Source: Chryseobacterium ginsenosidimutans (lineage in GTDB: Bacteria > Bacteroidota > Bacteroidia > Flavobacteriales > Weeksellaceae). From it: a DNA stretch of 64,000 bases. The notes beneath the pieces are model-generated. The model was given only the letters and a program-made list of their open reading frames with translations. It searched no databases and was not told where the DNA came from. Both the position numbers and the translations under genes were made by a program. Position 1 is the first letter of the stretch. Each line of letters opens with the position of its first letter. Of the stretch, positions 35,045 through 46,100 are shown one piece after another. The stretch is from the NCBI RefSeq assembly GCF_024807225.1, contig NZ_JANUCO010000001.1:4588001-4652000 (forward strand), read 5' to 3'.

Positions 35045-36769
35045 ATGGAGAAAGTAAGAGTTCGTTTTGCTCCAAGTCCTACGGGACCTTTGCATTTAGG
35101 AGGCGTAAGAACCGCATTATATGATTATCTTTTTGCTAAAAACCAAGGTGGAGAGTTTGTATTGAGAATCGAAGATACAGACACTGCAAGATACGTAGAA
35201 GGAGCAGAAGATTACATTGAGGAAGCGTTGGAATGGTGCGGAATCATTGCGGATGAAAGTCCTAAAAAAGGAGGAAAATTCGCTCCATACAGACAATCTG
35301 AGAGAAGAGACATTTACGACAGATATACAGAGGAGATCTTAAAAACAGATTATGCGTATATCGCTTTTGATACAGCTGAAGAATTAGATGCCATTCGTGC
35401 TGAGTTTGAAGCAAAAGGAGATGTTTTTTCTTACGATAACAAAACCAGAAACCTTTTAAGAAACAGTCTTGCCCTTTCTGAAGAGGAAGTTCAAAAATTA
35501 TTGGCTGAAAAAACTCCGTATGTTGTAAGATTTAAGATGCCGATCGACAGAACGCTGAATCTTGTAGACATCATCAGAGGAAATTCTTCTGTGAATACCA
35601 ATACGTTAGACGATAAAGTGTTGGTAAAAAACGACGGAATGCCAACGTATCATTTCGCCAACATTATCGATGACCACGAAATGGAAATTTCTCACGTCAT
35701 CCGTGGTGAAGAATGGTTGCCATCTTTAGGTTTACATACTTTATTATATGAAGCGATGGGTTGGGAAGCACCTCAGTTTGCGCACCTTTCATTGATTTTA
35801 AAACCGGACGTTTCCACATTAATTAATAAAGAAAATATTGACTCTATTACAAAATCTTTCACCGAAGAATTTGTGACTAAAAACAGTCAGTTTTCTTTTG
35901 ATGAATCGGCAGCGATTATTAAATCCTTCTTTTCAGAAGTGAAAAGTCCGAGGTTTAAATCTATGTTGAATGAAAACGATAAAGACAACGAAATCACGGC
36001 TTCTGTAAAACAATTTTTAAAGAAAGGACTTTCAGGAAAATTAAGCAAAAGAGACGGTGACAAATTCGGATTCCCTGTATTTCCGTTGGATTTCAAAGAT
36101 CTTTCAACAGGAAATATCTCTAAAGGATACAGAGAAAACGGCTATCTTCCGGAAGCATTCATCAATATGGTGGCATTATTGGGTTGGTCTCCTGCAGACG
36201 ATAAAGAAATTTTGACTTTGGACGAAATGGCAAAAGAATTTGATTTAAATAAAGTTCACAAAGCCGGAGCAAGATTCAGTAAAGAAAAGTCTGAGTGGTT
36301 CAATCATCAATACATTCAGTTTAAATCTGATGAAGAATTGCTTCAAATTTTAAAAAATTCAGATCTACATTTAAATATCGAAGATGAAAAATTGTTAAAA
36401 ATTATTCATCTGATGAAAGAAAGAGCAACTTTCCCGAAAGACATTTACGAAAACGGAAAATTTTTCTTTGAAGCACCGACTTCTTATGATGAAAAAGCAT
36501 CGAAAAAAGCTTGGAATGAAGAGACTTCAGCTATTTTAGCAGAGCTTGCTTCCAACTTAGAAGGAGCTGAATTCAATGCTGAAAACTTAAAGCAAGTGAT
36601 GCATGATTTCGTGGAAAATAAGGGCTTAGGAATAGGTAAAGTGATGATGCCATTGCGTTTAGCCTTGGTTGGAGAACTGAAAGGTCCAGACGTTCCGGAT
36701 ATCTTGGAACTTATTGGTAGAGAGGAAAGTATCTCCAGAATAAACAATGCGATCAATAATTTTAAATAG
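35045..36769 (+). CDS. gltX: Glutamate--tRNA ligase with an internal insertion
   Basis: 574 residues, about 70 longer than usual. Class I signatures are present: FAPSPTGPLHLGGVRTALY (HLGG variant of HIGH) and GKLSKRDGDKFGFPVFPLDF (KLSKR, the KMSKS equivalent, near residue 333). Between LILKPD (near residue 257) and that motif lies an insertion of roughly 73 residues, rich in Ser, Phe, Glu and Asn, where most GltX proteins have only a few residues. The frame is open throughout and the rest is normal, so this should be an active enzyme charging tRNA(Glu). Confidence 0.93.
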   Translation: MEKVRVRFAPSPTGPLHLGGVRTALYDYLFAKNQGGEFVLRIEDTDTARYVEGAEDYIEEALEWCGIIADESPKKGGKFAPYRQSERRDIYDRYTEEILKTDYAYIAFDTAEELDAIRAEFEAKGDVFSYDNKTRNLLRNSLALSEEEVQKLLAEKTPYVVRFKMPIDRTLNLVDIIRGNSSVNTNTLDDKVLVKNDGMPTYHFANIIDDHEMEISHVIRGEEWLPSLGLHTLLYEAMGWEAPQFAHLSLILKPDVSTLINKENIDSITKSFTEEFVTKNSQFSFDESAAIIKSFFSEVKSPRFKSMLNENDKDNEITASVKQFLKKGLSGKLSKRDGDKFGFPVFPLDFKDLSTGNISKGYRENGYLPEAFINMVALLGWSPADDKEILTLDEMAKEFDLNKVHKAGARFSKEKSEWFNHQYIQFKSDEELLQILKNSDLHLNIEDEKLLKIIHLMKERATFPKDIYENGKFFFEAPTSYDEKASKKAWNEETSAILAELASNLEGAEFNAENLKQVMHDFVENKGLGIGKVMMPLRLALVGELKGPDVPDILELIGREESISRINNAINNFK

Positions 36770-36786
36770 ATTCTCATAATTTTTCA

Positions 36787-36794
36787 TAAATTTG
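36787..36794 (+). promoter_or_regulatory. Promoter -7 element for accA
   Basis: TAAATTTG, a TAnnTTTG match 23 bases before the accA ATG. Confidence 0.5.
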
Positions 36795-36817
36795 AAAGAT
36801 TTAATTTACTTCAAGAA

Positions 36818-37774
36818 ATGGAATATTTAAGTTTCGAACTCCCTATCAAAGAACTAGTAGATCAACTTCAGACTTGTTCTTTAGTAGGAGAAGAAAGTGG
36901 TGTTGATGTAAAATTAGCATGCAGCCAGATTGAGGACAAGATCATAGAAAAGAAAAAAGAAATCTATTCTAATCTTACGCCTTGGCAGAGAGTACAACTG
37001 TCTCGTCACCCGGATCGCCCCTATACATTAGACTATATCAACGGAATGGTAGATAAAGGAAGCTTCTTGGAACTTCACGGAGACAGGAATTTTGCTGATG
37101 ATCCTGCCATGATTGGTGGTTTAGCTACATTGGATGGTCAGAAAGTGATGATCATTGGGACTCAAAAAGGAAGAACGACCAAAGAAAGACAGTACAGAAG
37201 ATTCGGAATGCCGAATCCTGAAGGTTACAGAAAAGCTTTACGACTAATGAAGCTTGCTGAAAAATTCAGAATTCCTGTGGTGACTTTGGTGGATACACCG
37301 GGAGCTTACCCAGGATTGGAAGCTGAAGAAAGAGGACAAGGTGAGGCAATTGCAAGAAATATTTTCGAAATGACCATGCTTAAAACTCCTATTTTCACTT
37401 ATATTATTGGTGAAGGAGCAAGTGGTGGTGCATTAGGAATTGGTGTCGGTAACAAGGTATATATGTTGGAAAACACTTGGTACACTGTAATTGCGCCGGA
37501 AAGCTGCTCATCGATCCTTTGGAGAAACTGGGATCACAAGGAAGATGCAGCCAATGCATTGAACCTTACTCCGAAAGATGCTTTGAGAGAAAAATTCATC
37601 GACGGAATCGTAGAAGAACCTCTTGGAGGAGCTCATTACGACAATGAGACGACTTTTTTAAATTTGAAAAATTCAATTTTACAAAATATTAAAGCGTTCT
37701 CAAAATTCACAGGAAAAGAACTTGAAACCCAAAGACAAGACAAATTCATTGCGATGGGTCAGTTTAAAGGATAA
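36818..37774 (+). CDS. accA: Acetyl-CoA carboxylase, carboxyltransferase alpha subunit
   Basis: 318 residues, normal length. LSFELPIKELVDQLQ near the start, WQRVQLSRHPDRPYTLDYI, LHGDRNFADDPAMIGGLA, TLVDTPGAYPGLEAEERGQG and GEGASGGALGIGVGN are all AccA signatures. It transfers the carboxyl group from biotin to acetyl-CoA with AccD. accD is not in this window, and accBC lie 11 kb away. Confidence 0.96.
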   Translation: MEYLSFELPIKELVDQLQTCSLVGEESGVDVKLACSQIEDKIIEKKKEIYSNLTPWQRVQLSRHPDRPYTLDYINGMVDKGSFLELHGDRNFADDPAMIGGLATLDGQKVMIIGTQKGRTTKERQYRRFGMPNPEGYRKALRLMKLAEKFRIPVVTLVDTPGAYPGLEAEERGQGEAIARNIFEMTMLKTPIFTYIIGEGASGGALGIGVGNKVYMLENTWYTVIAPESCSSILWRNWDHKEDAANALNLTPKDALREKFIDGIVEEPLGGAHYDNETTFLNLKNSILQNIKAFSKFTGKELETQRQDKFIAMGQFKG

Positions 37775-37780
37775 AAATAA

Positions 37781-37814
37781 AAAACCGGTTAAGAAATTCT
37801 TAACCGGTTTTTTT
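37781..37814. terminator. Bidirectional terminator of accA
   Basis: A near-perfect 13-base stem, AACCGGTTAAGAA pairing with TTCTTAACCGGTT, with A-run and T-run on the two sides. It can serve accA and the leftward gene opposite. Confidence 0.88.
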
Positions 37815-37839
37815 ATGTCTAATTTTCTTTTATGATATT

Positions 37840-38541
37840 TTAATCATCACTCAGATTCAATTCAATTTCGATATCCTTAGTAATTTTCTTTAAAGAAGAA
37901 TATTTTGCGTCACAAACCATTGTTGTCAAAATATATTCGCCTTTTTCTACCAGCAAAAAATTTTGACCATTCGCAGGAACATCAAGGTTATAATACTTTT
38001 TTCCGTTGATTTTTACAATCAGATTACATTTAGATCTGTTCTTGATATTAATATAAGCTTCCCTATCCATCGGGTCGTTATTGAAAAGATGCGTCAACAT
38101 TGCTGCTGTTTTTTTATTCTGATCGCTTGGTCCCGATTTTTTACTCGATCCGCTTACACTTGCATAATTCACCGTTCTTTCAGCATTCGCGCCTGCACTT
38201 GCTGCAATTGTTTTAGAATTATTAAGACTGTTGTTATCTAAAACCATTTGCTTGATCTTATCTTCGCTTAATGTCTTTATCGTAGGTTTGGCTTCCGGAG
38301 AATTCCCAGCCATAATGATCTCTACCAATCTTCTTTTAAAAAAATCTGCTCTTGCGTGTCCCGGATTCTGTTTCAGGAAACCGGCTATTACTCTTGTTTC
38401 TTTTGAGGTTTCAGCGTCGCTTTCTGTATAAATAATCGTTGTTTCTTTTTCTACAATAGCTTTGGTTTTAGCTTTTTTCTTTTTTTGTGCGAAACCAAGA
38501 GTGAACATACATAAAAATATAAGGAGAAATGTTTTTTTCAT
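37840..38541 (-). CDS. Secreted protein, paralogue A of a four-member family (DUF6759-like)
   Basis: 233 residues, signal peptide ending near LGFAQ, then a Lys-rich stretch. A helical middle with VIAGFLKQNPGHARADFFKR leads to the C-terminal domain NIKNRSKCNLIVKINGKKYY, DVPANGQNFLLVEKGEY and VCDAKYSSLKKI. The same domain recurs in the genes at 60073, 61800 and 62478, including the two conserved Cys residues. The label DUF6759 is from memory and tentative. Function unknown; export is likely. Confidence 0.75.
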   Translation of the reverse strand: MKKTFLLIFLCMFTLGFAQKKKKAKTKAIVEKETTIIYTESDAETSKETRVIAGFLKQNPGHARADFFKRRLVEIIMAGNSPEAKPTIKTLSEDKIKQMVLDNNSLNNSKTIAASAGANAERTVNYASVSGSSKKSGPSDQNKKTAAMLTHLFNNDPMDREAYINIKNRSKCNLIVKINGKKYYNLDVPANGQNFLLVEKGEYILTTMVCDAKYSSLKKITKDIEIELNLSDD

Positions 38542-38616
38542 TAACTAAGCATTTAAATTTTATCAAATATAACAAATAACGCAAAAACTCATTTTTTAGT
38601 TTATCATTAAAATCAT

Positions 38617-38624
38617 TATCTTTG
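38617..38624 (+). promoter_or_regulatory. Promoter -7 element for tsf
   Basis: TATCTTTG, a TAnnTTTG match 63 bases before the tsf ATG. tsf thus appears to have its own promoter here, away from rpsB. Confidence 0.6.
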
Positions 38625-38686
38625 CACTGCTTTAAAATTAAGCTAAAAATTAATACTAATCTTAAATAAAAAAAATAATAGATATT

Positions 38687-39515
38687 ATGTCTTATACACC
38701 AGCTGCTGCAGACGTAGCAAAATTGAGAAACCAAACAGGTGCAGGTATGATGGACTGCAAAAAAGCTTTAGTTGAAGCTGAAGGAGATTTCGAAAAAGCG
38801 GTAGATATCCTTAGAAAAAAAGGACAGAAAGTTGCTGCTAACAGAGCTGACAGAGATTCTTCTGAAGGAGCTGTAATCGCAAGAGTAAATGAAGACAACA
38901 CGTTGGGTGTTATCATCTCTCTAAATTGCGAAACTGACTTCGTTGCAAAAAATGAAGCTTTCATCGAGCTAGCTTACGAATTGGCTGAAATGGCTATTTT
39001 CGCTGCAACGAAAGAAGAGCTTTTAGCTACAGATTTCCACGGACTTACTGTTGCTGAAAAATTAATCGAGCAAACAGGTGTTATTGGTGAAAAAATCGAG
39101 ATCGGTGCATTCGAAAGAATCGAAGGTCCATACTTGGGAGCTTACATCCACGCTGGAAACAAAATCGCTGCTATCACTGCTCTTTCTGCTAAAGTAGAAG
39201 GAAGTGACGAAGTTGCTAAATCTGTTTCTATGCAAGCTGCTGCAATGAACCCAATCGCTCTTGACGAAACTAGAGTTTCTCAGGAAACGATCGATAAAGA
39301 ATTAGAAATCGAAAGACACAAACTTACTGAAGAAGGTAAGCCTGCAAACATTATCGACAATATCTTGAAAGGTAAAATGCAGAAATTCTACAAAGACAAC
39401 ACTTTGGTACACCAAGATTTCATCAAAGACAGTTTCTATTTCAGTTTCTGACTATGTAAAATCTGTAAACGGAGACTTAAAAGTAACAGGATTTGTAAGA
39501 GTAAGCTTAGCTTAA
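38687..39515 (+). CDS. tsf: Elongation factor Ts, with a +1 frameshift near the 3' end
   Basis: The protein begins AAADVAKLRNQTGAGMMDCK, with KALVEAEGDFEKAVDILRKK and SLNCETDFVAKNEAF, the EF-Tu-contacting motifs of EF-Ts. An extra T at 39433-39435 (ACAGTTTCTA for ACAGTTCTA) breaks the frame. Corrected, it ends KDSSISVSDYVKSVNGDL and KVTGFVRVSLA at 39515, 275 residues, the normal C-terminus. EF-Ts reloads EF-Tu with GTP. The gene is normally essential and followed by a normal terminator, so the break is almost certainly a data error. rpsB, its usual neighbour, is 24 kb away. Confidence 0.95.
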
Positions 39516-39539
39516 TTAATCTTTCAAATAAAAATATCG

Positions 39540-39571
39540 ATCCCGGTGAAGTTTTTCACCGGGATTTTTTT
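39540..39571 (+). terminator. Terminator of tsf
   Basis: ATCCCGGTGAA pairs with TTCACCGGGAT, an eleven-base perfect stem around a four-base loop, then seven T. Confidence 0.92.
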
Positions 39572-39684
39572 ATTCACAATTATGAGATTTTCGTAAATAT
39601 TAAAAATTTATTAAATATTCAATAATTTCCGACATTATAGAAATTGCGTATCAAATTTTATGTAAAAAATTGATTTTTAATACT

Positions 39685-39692
39685 TACATTTG
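39685..39692 (+). promoter_or_regulatory. Promoter -7 element of surface-protein gene 1
   Basis: TACATTTG, a TAnnTTTG match 18 bases before the ATG at 39711. It covers a possible upstream TTG start, which is therefore rejected. Confidence 0.6.
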
Positions 39693-39710
39693 CATCCCTT
39701 ATTGAGAAAA

Positions 39711-42700
39711 ATGAAAAAACTTCTACTAACCATTTGTACTTTTCTTTGCTTATTATTCAATGCACAGCTTGATACCGATCATTGGTTTGCACCAATGGCT
39801 TCAAAAGCTGGAAATGTAGGTCTTCAGGGATATTTATATCTTTCTACCAATGAAACCACGCCATTTAATGTGGAGATTTATAATAACAATACATTATACA
39901 CCACTGTACAGGTTAGTAAAGGAAGTCCCACAGAAGTAGTTATTCCCAATTATTTTTTGATTACTGTTGATCAATCTGATCTTTTTACACCAAATTCGAT
40001 GGGAATGTATGTAAAAGGATCGAAAAAGTTTTTTGCGAATTATCGCTTTTCTCTTCAAAATCATGCGGAAATCATTACTTCTAAAGGTTTAGCAGGTTTG
40101 GGGACAACTTTTTATGCAGGAATGGCACCTTTGACTGGTGTAGCTTATTATGTAAATTCAACTATAGGAATTACAGCGACAGAAGATAATACTTCGGTTG
40201 TAGTTTCAGGATATAACCCCGATGTAGTTTTCTCGGACGGAAGTTCTTCTCCTACAAAAACTTTTACATTAAATAAAGGGCAGTCTTACGTGATGGATGC
40301 TGCAAGTACCGATTCCAGTTATAATCTTGATGGATTGGTTGGCGCAAAAATCGAAGCTACAAAGCCAATTTCTGTTACGAATGGAAATTTTAACGGTATT
40401 TATACTAATTTAAATTTTACAAACAATGATGTCTTGATGGATCAGGCTGTTCCTGTCGACAGATTAGGAAAAGATTTTGTTGTTGTAAAAGGTAACGGTT
40501 TCTGTCTCTTCCGAAATGGAAACCGCTCTGGTCATAGGAACGGAAAACAATACCCAATTAACGATAAACGGGGTAAGTTCTGGGATTACGTTAAATGCAG
40601 GACAATATTACATGGTTCCGAGCAGTAATTATATCAATCAGGGAAGCGGAAATTACAACATGGGACTTTCTGCTAATAAAAATGTTTACGTTTATCAGTT
40701 TTTGGCGGGTGTTTCCGGTGGTAATGAATATCCAACCGGCGGCATGAACTTCATTCCTCCATTGAGCTGTTTTATGCCAAATAAAATTGATGAAATCGGA
40801 TTTATTAACCGAATTGGAAGTCAGACGTACAGCACAAGATTAAATATCATCACCCAAACCGGAGCAACCGTTACCTTAAACGGAAACCCGATCGCAACAG
40901 CAAACGGACCTTATCCTGTAAACGGAAATCCGAACTGGGTAACTTATTCTGTACCGAATGTCACAGGAACAATCACTGTAAATTCCACAAAATCTGTAAC
41001 CGCAGGAATTGCTGCAGGAAGCGGTGCTGTAGGATACGGAGGATATTTCGCAGGGTTTTCTTCCATTCCTGTGATCTCAAAAACGGGAGATTGTTATTTA
41101 GGAATTTTATTGCAGGTAGATAATACGTATGATGGTTATCAATGGTATCTTAACGGAGTTATTATTCCGGGAGCAACTACATATTCCATTAATCCAGAAT
41201 CGTACGGAGCAGGAACTTACACTTGCTTAGTAACAAAAAACAATTGCGAATCAAAGCTTACGACAGGCTACAATTATACCATGTGTCCGCCGATTACAAC
41301 GACAACTTACAATATCGGATCGTGTAATACAAAGATAATTTCTCCGGCTTTTACCACTGCTACACAAACCATTGTACCTTCTAACACCAATATTATTCTG
41401 GCTCCAACTTCAGGGACAGCAACGGTAAATCCTGCAACAGGACAAATTACTTATACTCCGAATACCGGACTTACAACAGACACAACAGATTCATTCATCT
41501 ATTATGTAGAAGGAAACGGAACACCTGCCGATTTTGAATATTTTAAAATCATCATTAATATCGATGTATTACAAACCACAAACGGATCTTTAACGTCTTG
41601 TGCTGATACAAACGGAAACGGAACGTTCAACCTTACGTCAGTGAATGTAACACCGGATTTGGGAACTACGGTTCAATATTTTACGAATGCTGCTTTAACT
41701 GGAGCTCCGATTGCAGCTCCTGCAACTTACAACGGACCTGCCGGAACAGTTTACGCGAATGTAACTTCTCAATACGGATGTACAAAAGCTGCCCAGATTA
41801 CTTTAACGACGACTCCACTTCCTAATATCAATACAGTTAATTTTAATGGAGCACTTTGTGATGATAATTTTGATGGAATTATAAATGTTAATTTTTCAAC
41901 GATCACCCCTCTTATTGTAACCAATGCTGCCAGTTTTAATGTAAGATATTATCTGCTTCAAGCCGATGCTACTGCAGGAAATACCAATAATTTACCCGCA
42001 AACTGGACGTACACAGCCAATACAACTGTTTATGTGAGAGTGGATGCTCTTGCAGGAAACTGTCCTCCCGCTTTTGGTCAAATTAATTTTAGTATAGGAA
42101 ATAAAATTCCATTAATTACAGGAACTGCAACGATTGATGTCTGCGATAATGACATCAGCGGCTCTGAAAGTGTGAATCTTAGCGATTATAAAAGCTTCTT
42201 TACAGCAAATGCAGGAGTTTCTTTAACCTTCCACCCTACTTTGGCAGATGCTCAAGCCGGAACGAATGCTATTTCTTCGATTCAGAACATTACTTCTGCA
42301 AGTATATTTTATATAAGATTTACAAGTGCAACCGAATGTCCGAATACGGGAGTTTTAAAAATAACTTTAAAAACACCAAAAAAATCTGACAGGCTAAAAG
42401 ATAAAATTGTTTGCTTGGGCGAAAAGACAACGTTGGATGCAGGAGACGGTTTTACTTCCTATTTGTGGAGCACAGGTGCAATAACCCAAACGATAAATGT
42501 AGGAGTAGGAAGTTATTATGTTGATTTAGGGTTTAATGGTTGTGTTTATCGCCAAACCGTAAATGTTACAACAGCTCAGTCTCCAATTATCACAAAAATT
42601 GAAGTTTCAGGATATAATGCTACTGTTTTCGTTTCAGGAGGAACGCAACCTTATCAATATTCACTCAACGGAATTGATTATCAGTCTTCTAACGTCTTCA

Positions 42701-43056
42701 CAGGATTATCAAGAGGAATGCATACGGCATTTGTTTTGGGAGCAGATGGTTGTTCTCCTGTCATCAAAGAATTTTTGGTTCTCAACCTTATTAACGCCAT
42801 CACTCCGAACGGAGATGGTCTTAATGATGTATTAAATTATTCTGATTTAAAAATCAAACAGGATGTTTCGATAGAAGTTGTAGACCGTTACGGAGCTCCC
42901 GTTTACAAATCTGCAAATAAAGACTACATTTGGGATGGTAAAGTAAACGGAAGACCATTATCTACGGGAACTTATTGGTATTTATTAAAGTGGATCGAGC
43001 CCGACACAAAATTACCAGTTTCGTATTCAGGATGGCTATTAATTAAAAATCGTTAA
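39711..43056 (+). CDS. T9SS type B surface protein, array member 1, with a +1 frameshift
   Basis: About 1114 residues. A signal peptide ends near LFNAQ, followed by LDTDHWFAPM, the hallmark start of this family. A region of about 430 residues resembles the bacterial IgGFc-binding-type N-terminal domain (PF17517, tentative). An extra T at 40499-40501 (ACGGTTTCTG for ACGGTTCTG) breaks the frame; corrected it reads GNGSVSSEMETALVIGTENN. Then come an Ig-like segment, a cadherin-like Big_9-type repeat (GQITYTPNTGL), an extra module (41838-42366, CDDNFDGIINVNFS) shared only with member 6, and the C-terminal gliding-motility sorting domain (NAITPNGDGLNDV ... SGWLLIKNR). Probably exported by T9SS and held at the cell surface. 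Confidence 0.88.
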
Positions 43057-43107
43057 CTAAATTTAAAACTTCTTTACATTAAATTAACAATATACCAGAT
43101 ATTATTT

Positions 43108-43115
43108 TAAATTTG
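43108..43115 (+). promoter_or_regulatory. Promoter -7 element of surface-protein gene 2
   Basis: TAAATTTG, a TAnnTTTG match 21 bases before the ATG at 43137. Confidence 0.55.
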
Positions 43116-43136
43116 TAGAAATACTAAACCATGTAT

Positions 43137-46100
43137 ATGAAAAGATTTCTACTATCTTTCGTATTAATGTTTTGTGCCATTAATACGCTTTTTGCACAAA
43201 GGGATACAGACCATTGGATAGCTCCGTTTTATGCATCCTTAACGGGATACACCAATGCGGTATATCTTTCAACAGACTCTACGACTCCTTTTGATGTAAA
43301 GATTTATAACAATAACAACTTAATCCAAACAGTATCAGTTGTTAAAGGAACACCTGTAGTATTTACAGTTCCCACCAATCTTATTAACGGAACGGCTACG
43401 GCAGATGCATTTACCATCGGTACAAAAGGTCTATATCTGAAAGGCGACAAACCTTTTTATTGTACATTAAGAGTTGCTCAGGGAGCTCACGGTGAAATTG
43501 TTACCTCAAAAGGAAAAGCAGGGATCGGTAAAAAGTTTTATGTTGCTGCTGCTCCTAATTCCACCAACAGTTCCAGTAATAATTTTACAGCCGGAATTTT
43601 AGCTACAGAAGACAATACCTTGGTTACCGTATCCTGGAATACTACAGGATTGGTTTTCATTGGAGGAACTCCGGGAGGAAATTCTCAGTCTTTTACTTTA
43701 AATAAAGGACAATCATACATTTTAGCAGGTAATCACTCTACAACGGCAAACCAAAACGGATTCATCGGAGCAAAAGTGGTTTCCGACAAACCTGTAACAT
43801 TAACCAACGGAAACGCCAATGGTAACTTTGGAACAAGCACTATAGACGGTTCGGATTTAATTATGGACCAGTCTGTTCCTGTGGAAAGATTGGGCAATAC
43901 TTTTGCCATGGTAAAAACGAAAGCCACCAATCCAGCTTTAAATATGGAGGGCGGAATTGTAATTGCCACCGAAGATAATACAGAGATCTTTATCAACGGT
44001 GCGACTACACCTATCGCAACCATCAATGAAGGGCAATGGTACAGAATTAATGAAACCAGCTATGTAGAACAAACGGCAGGAAGCGGACATTTCAATATGT
44101 TTGTAACGACTTCCAAAAACGTTTATCTATACCAATTCATTGGAGTACAAGGTTTCTCATATAATGGAGGGTACAACTACATCCCGCCATTGAACTGTTT
44201 CTTACCAAGAAAAATTGATGAGGTCGGGAAAATTAATGAAATGCCCGGTATTGCAACTTCTACGATCACTTTCTTAAAATTAAATATCTTAACAGAAGCA
44301 GGAGCAGCCGTTACCTATAGTTATAATGGTGGAACTCCAATGACACCCACTGCTGCACAAGGTCCTTATCCTTTAACAGGAAATACAAACTGGGTAACGT
44401 ATGCGATTGAAAATCCTTTCGGAAATGTAACTATCACTTCAACTAAAGCGGTTACTGCAGGAGTAAATGGAGGATATGGTACAGCAGGATACGGTGGATA
44501 TTTTGCAGGATTCTCTTCAATCCCTGTGATCGCAAAAAAAACAGGAGAATGCGTTCCGGGAATTATCCTTGAAGTGGATGACAGCTACGAAACCTATCAA
44601 TGGTTCTTAAACGGTGTTGCCGTTGTCGGAGCAACTCAAAATACGATCACTCCTGCAACTGCAGGAAATTATACGGTAAAAGTAACCATGGGAACTTGTC
44701 CTCCTGTTACCACACCAATTTACAAAGTGTTTGCATGTACAAGAAATACAACAGCAAGCATCAACGTTTGTGCTACAAAGGTGATTACGCCTACCTTCTC
44801 ATTCACGACAACTCAGACTCCGGTTCCAAGCACGGTGACAATTCTTACTCAACCTACCCATGGAGTTGCGACTATTAACTCTGCAGGACAAATCACTTAT
44901 ATTCCAAATGCAGGATATTTAGGTCCAGATACAATTGTGTATCAGTTCTGCGGTAATGCAGCTGAGTTTATTGATTGTGAGCATGTAACTTTAACCTTAA
45001 ATGTGGTACCTTTCGTGTTAACGGATACCACCATCAAGGCTTGTCAGTACAACGGAAAAGGATTCTTTGATCTTACTGCTGCTGTAGTAACATTATACGA
45101 TCCCGTAACCAAGAAATTCTACCCTACTCTGGCTGATCTTAATGCAGGAACCAACCAGATTATGAATCCTACCAACTATCTTGCAGCTGCAGGATTTGTA
45201 TATGTAAAAGTAACGACAAACGAAGGATGTACAGGAAATGCTAAAATCACTTTAGCGTATCTTCCGACTCCTGTGGTAACTGAAGCTACGTTGAGCGAAT
45301 GTTTCCTTGAAATCGATGAAACGAAAGCTAAATTCAACTTAACGATTGCAGCGGTTTCAACAGAAACTCCAATCACTAAAAAATACTATCCTACATTCGT
45401 AGATGCAAGCAACGGAACAAATGAAATACTAGTTGCTGACGCTTATATTTCAGGAAACGGAGTAGCTTATGTAAGAGTTTACAACAGCAATCAGTGTTAT
45501 GCTATTGCTAAAGTGAACTTAAAAGTAATTCCTCCGAAAAGATCTCCTTTATTGGTAGACAAAATAATCTGTATCGACAGCAGAACAAATCTTGATGCAG
45601 GTCCTGGATATCAGTCTTACCAATGGAGCACAGGTGCTACAACTCAGGTATTATCAGGAGTTTCTGTAGGTGATTACTGGGTAATTCTTAAAGACAACGG
45701 ATGTTTTGTGAAGCAATTCGTAAGTGTGAAGAAAGCTGAAGATCCTGTTATTACAGAACTTGAAATTTCTAATAACACGGTAACTGTTCATGTAACAGGC
45801 GGAAAAGCGCCTTACCAATATGCAGTAGATGCGCCTACAAACTGGCAGGATTCTAATGTATTCACAGGACTTACAAGAGGACAGCACACCTTCTATGTAA
45901 AAGATACTTACAACTGTACACCGACTTCTGTAGAAGTGACTGTACCTAATTTAATAAATGCCATCACTCCGAACGGTGACAACAAAAATGACGTTATTGA
46001 TTACAGTGAATTGGCTTACAAAGACAACCTTACTTTCGTAATCTATGACCGATACGGAAATAAAATATTCACAGGAGATAAATTCAATAATTACAAATGG

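Noticed and set aside
40516..43056. A separate gene starting after the break in surface-protein gene 1, and similarly at 48399, 51340 and 57154
   Set aside because: These frames lack a signal peptide and promoter, and the comparison with unbroken members 2 and 5 shows they are the C-terminal parts of single genes.
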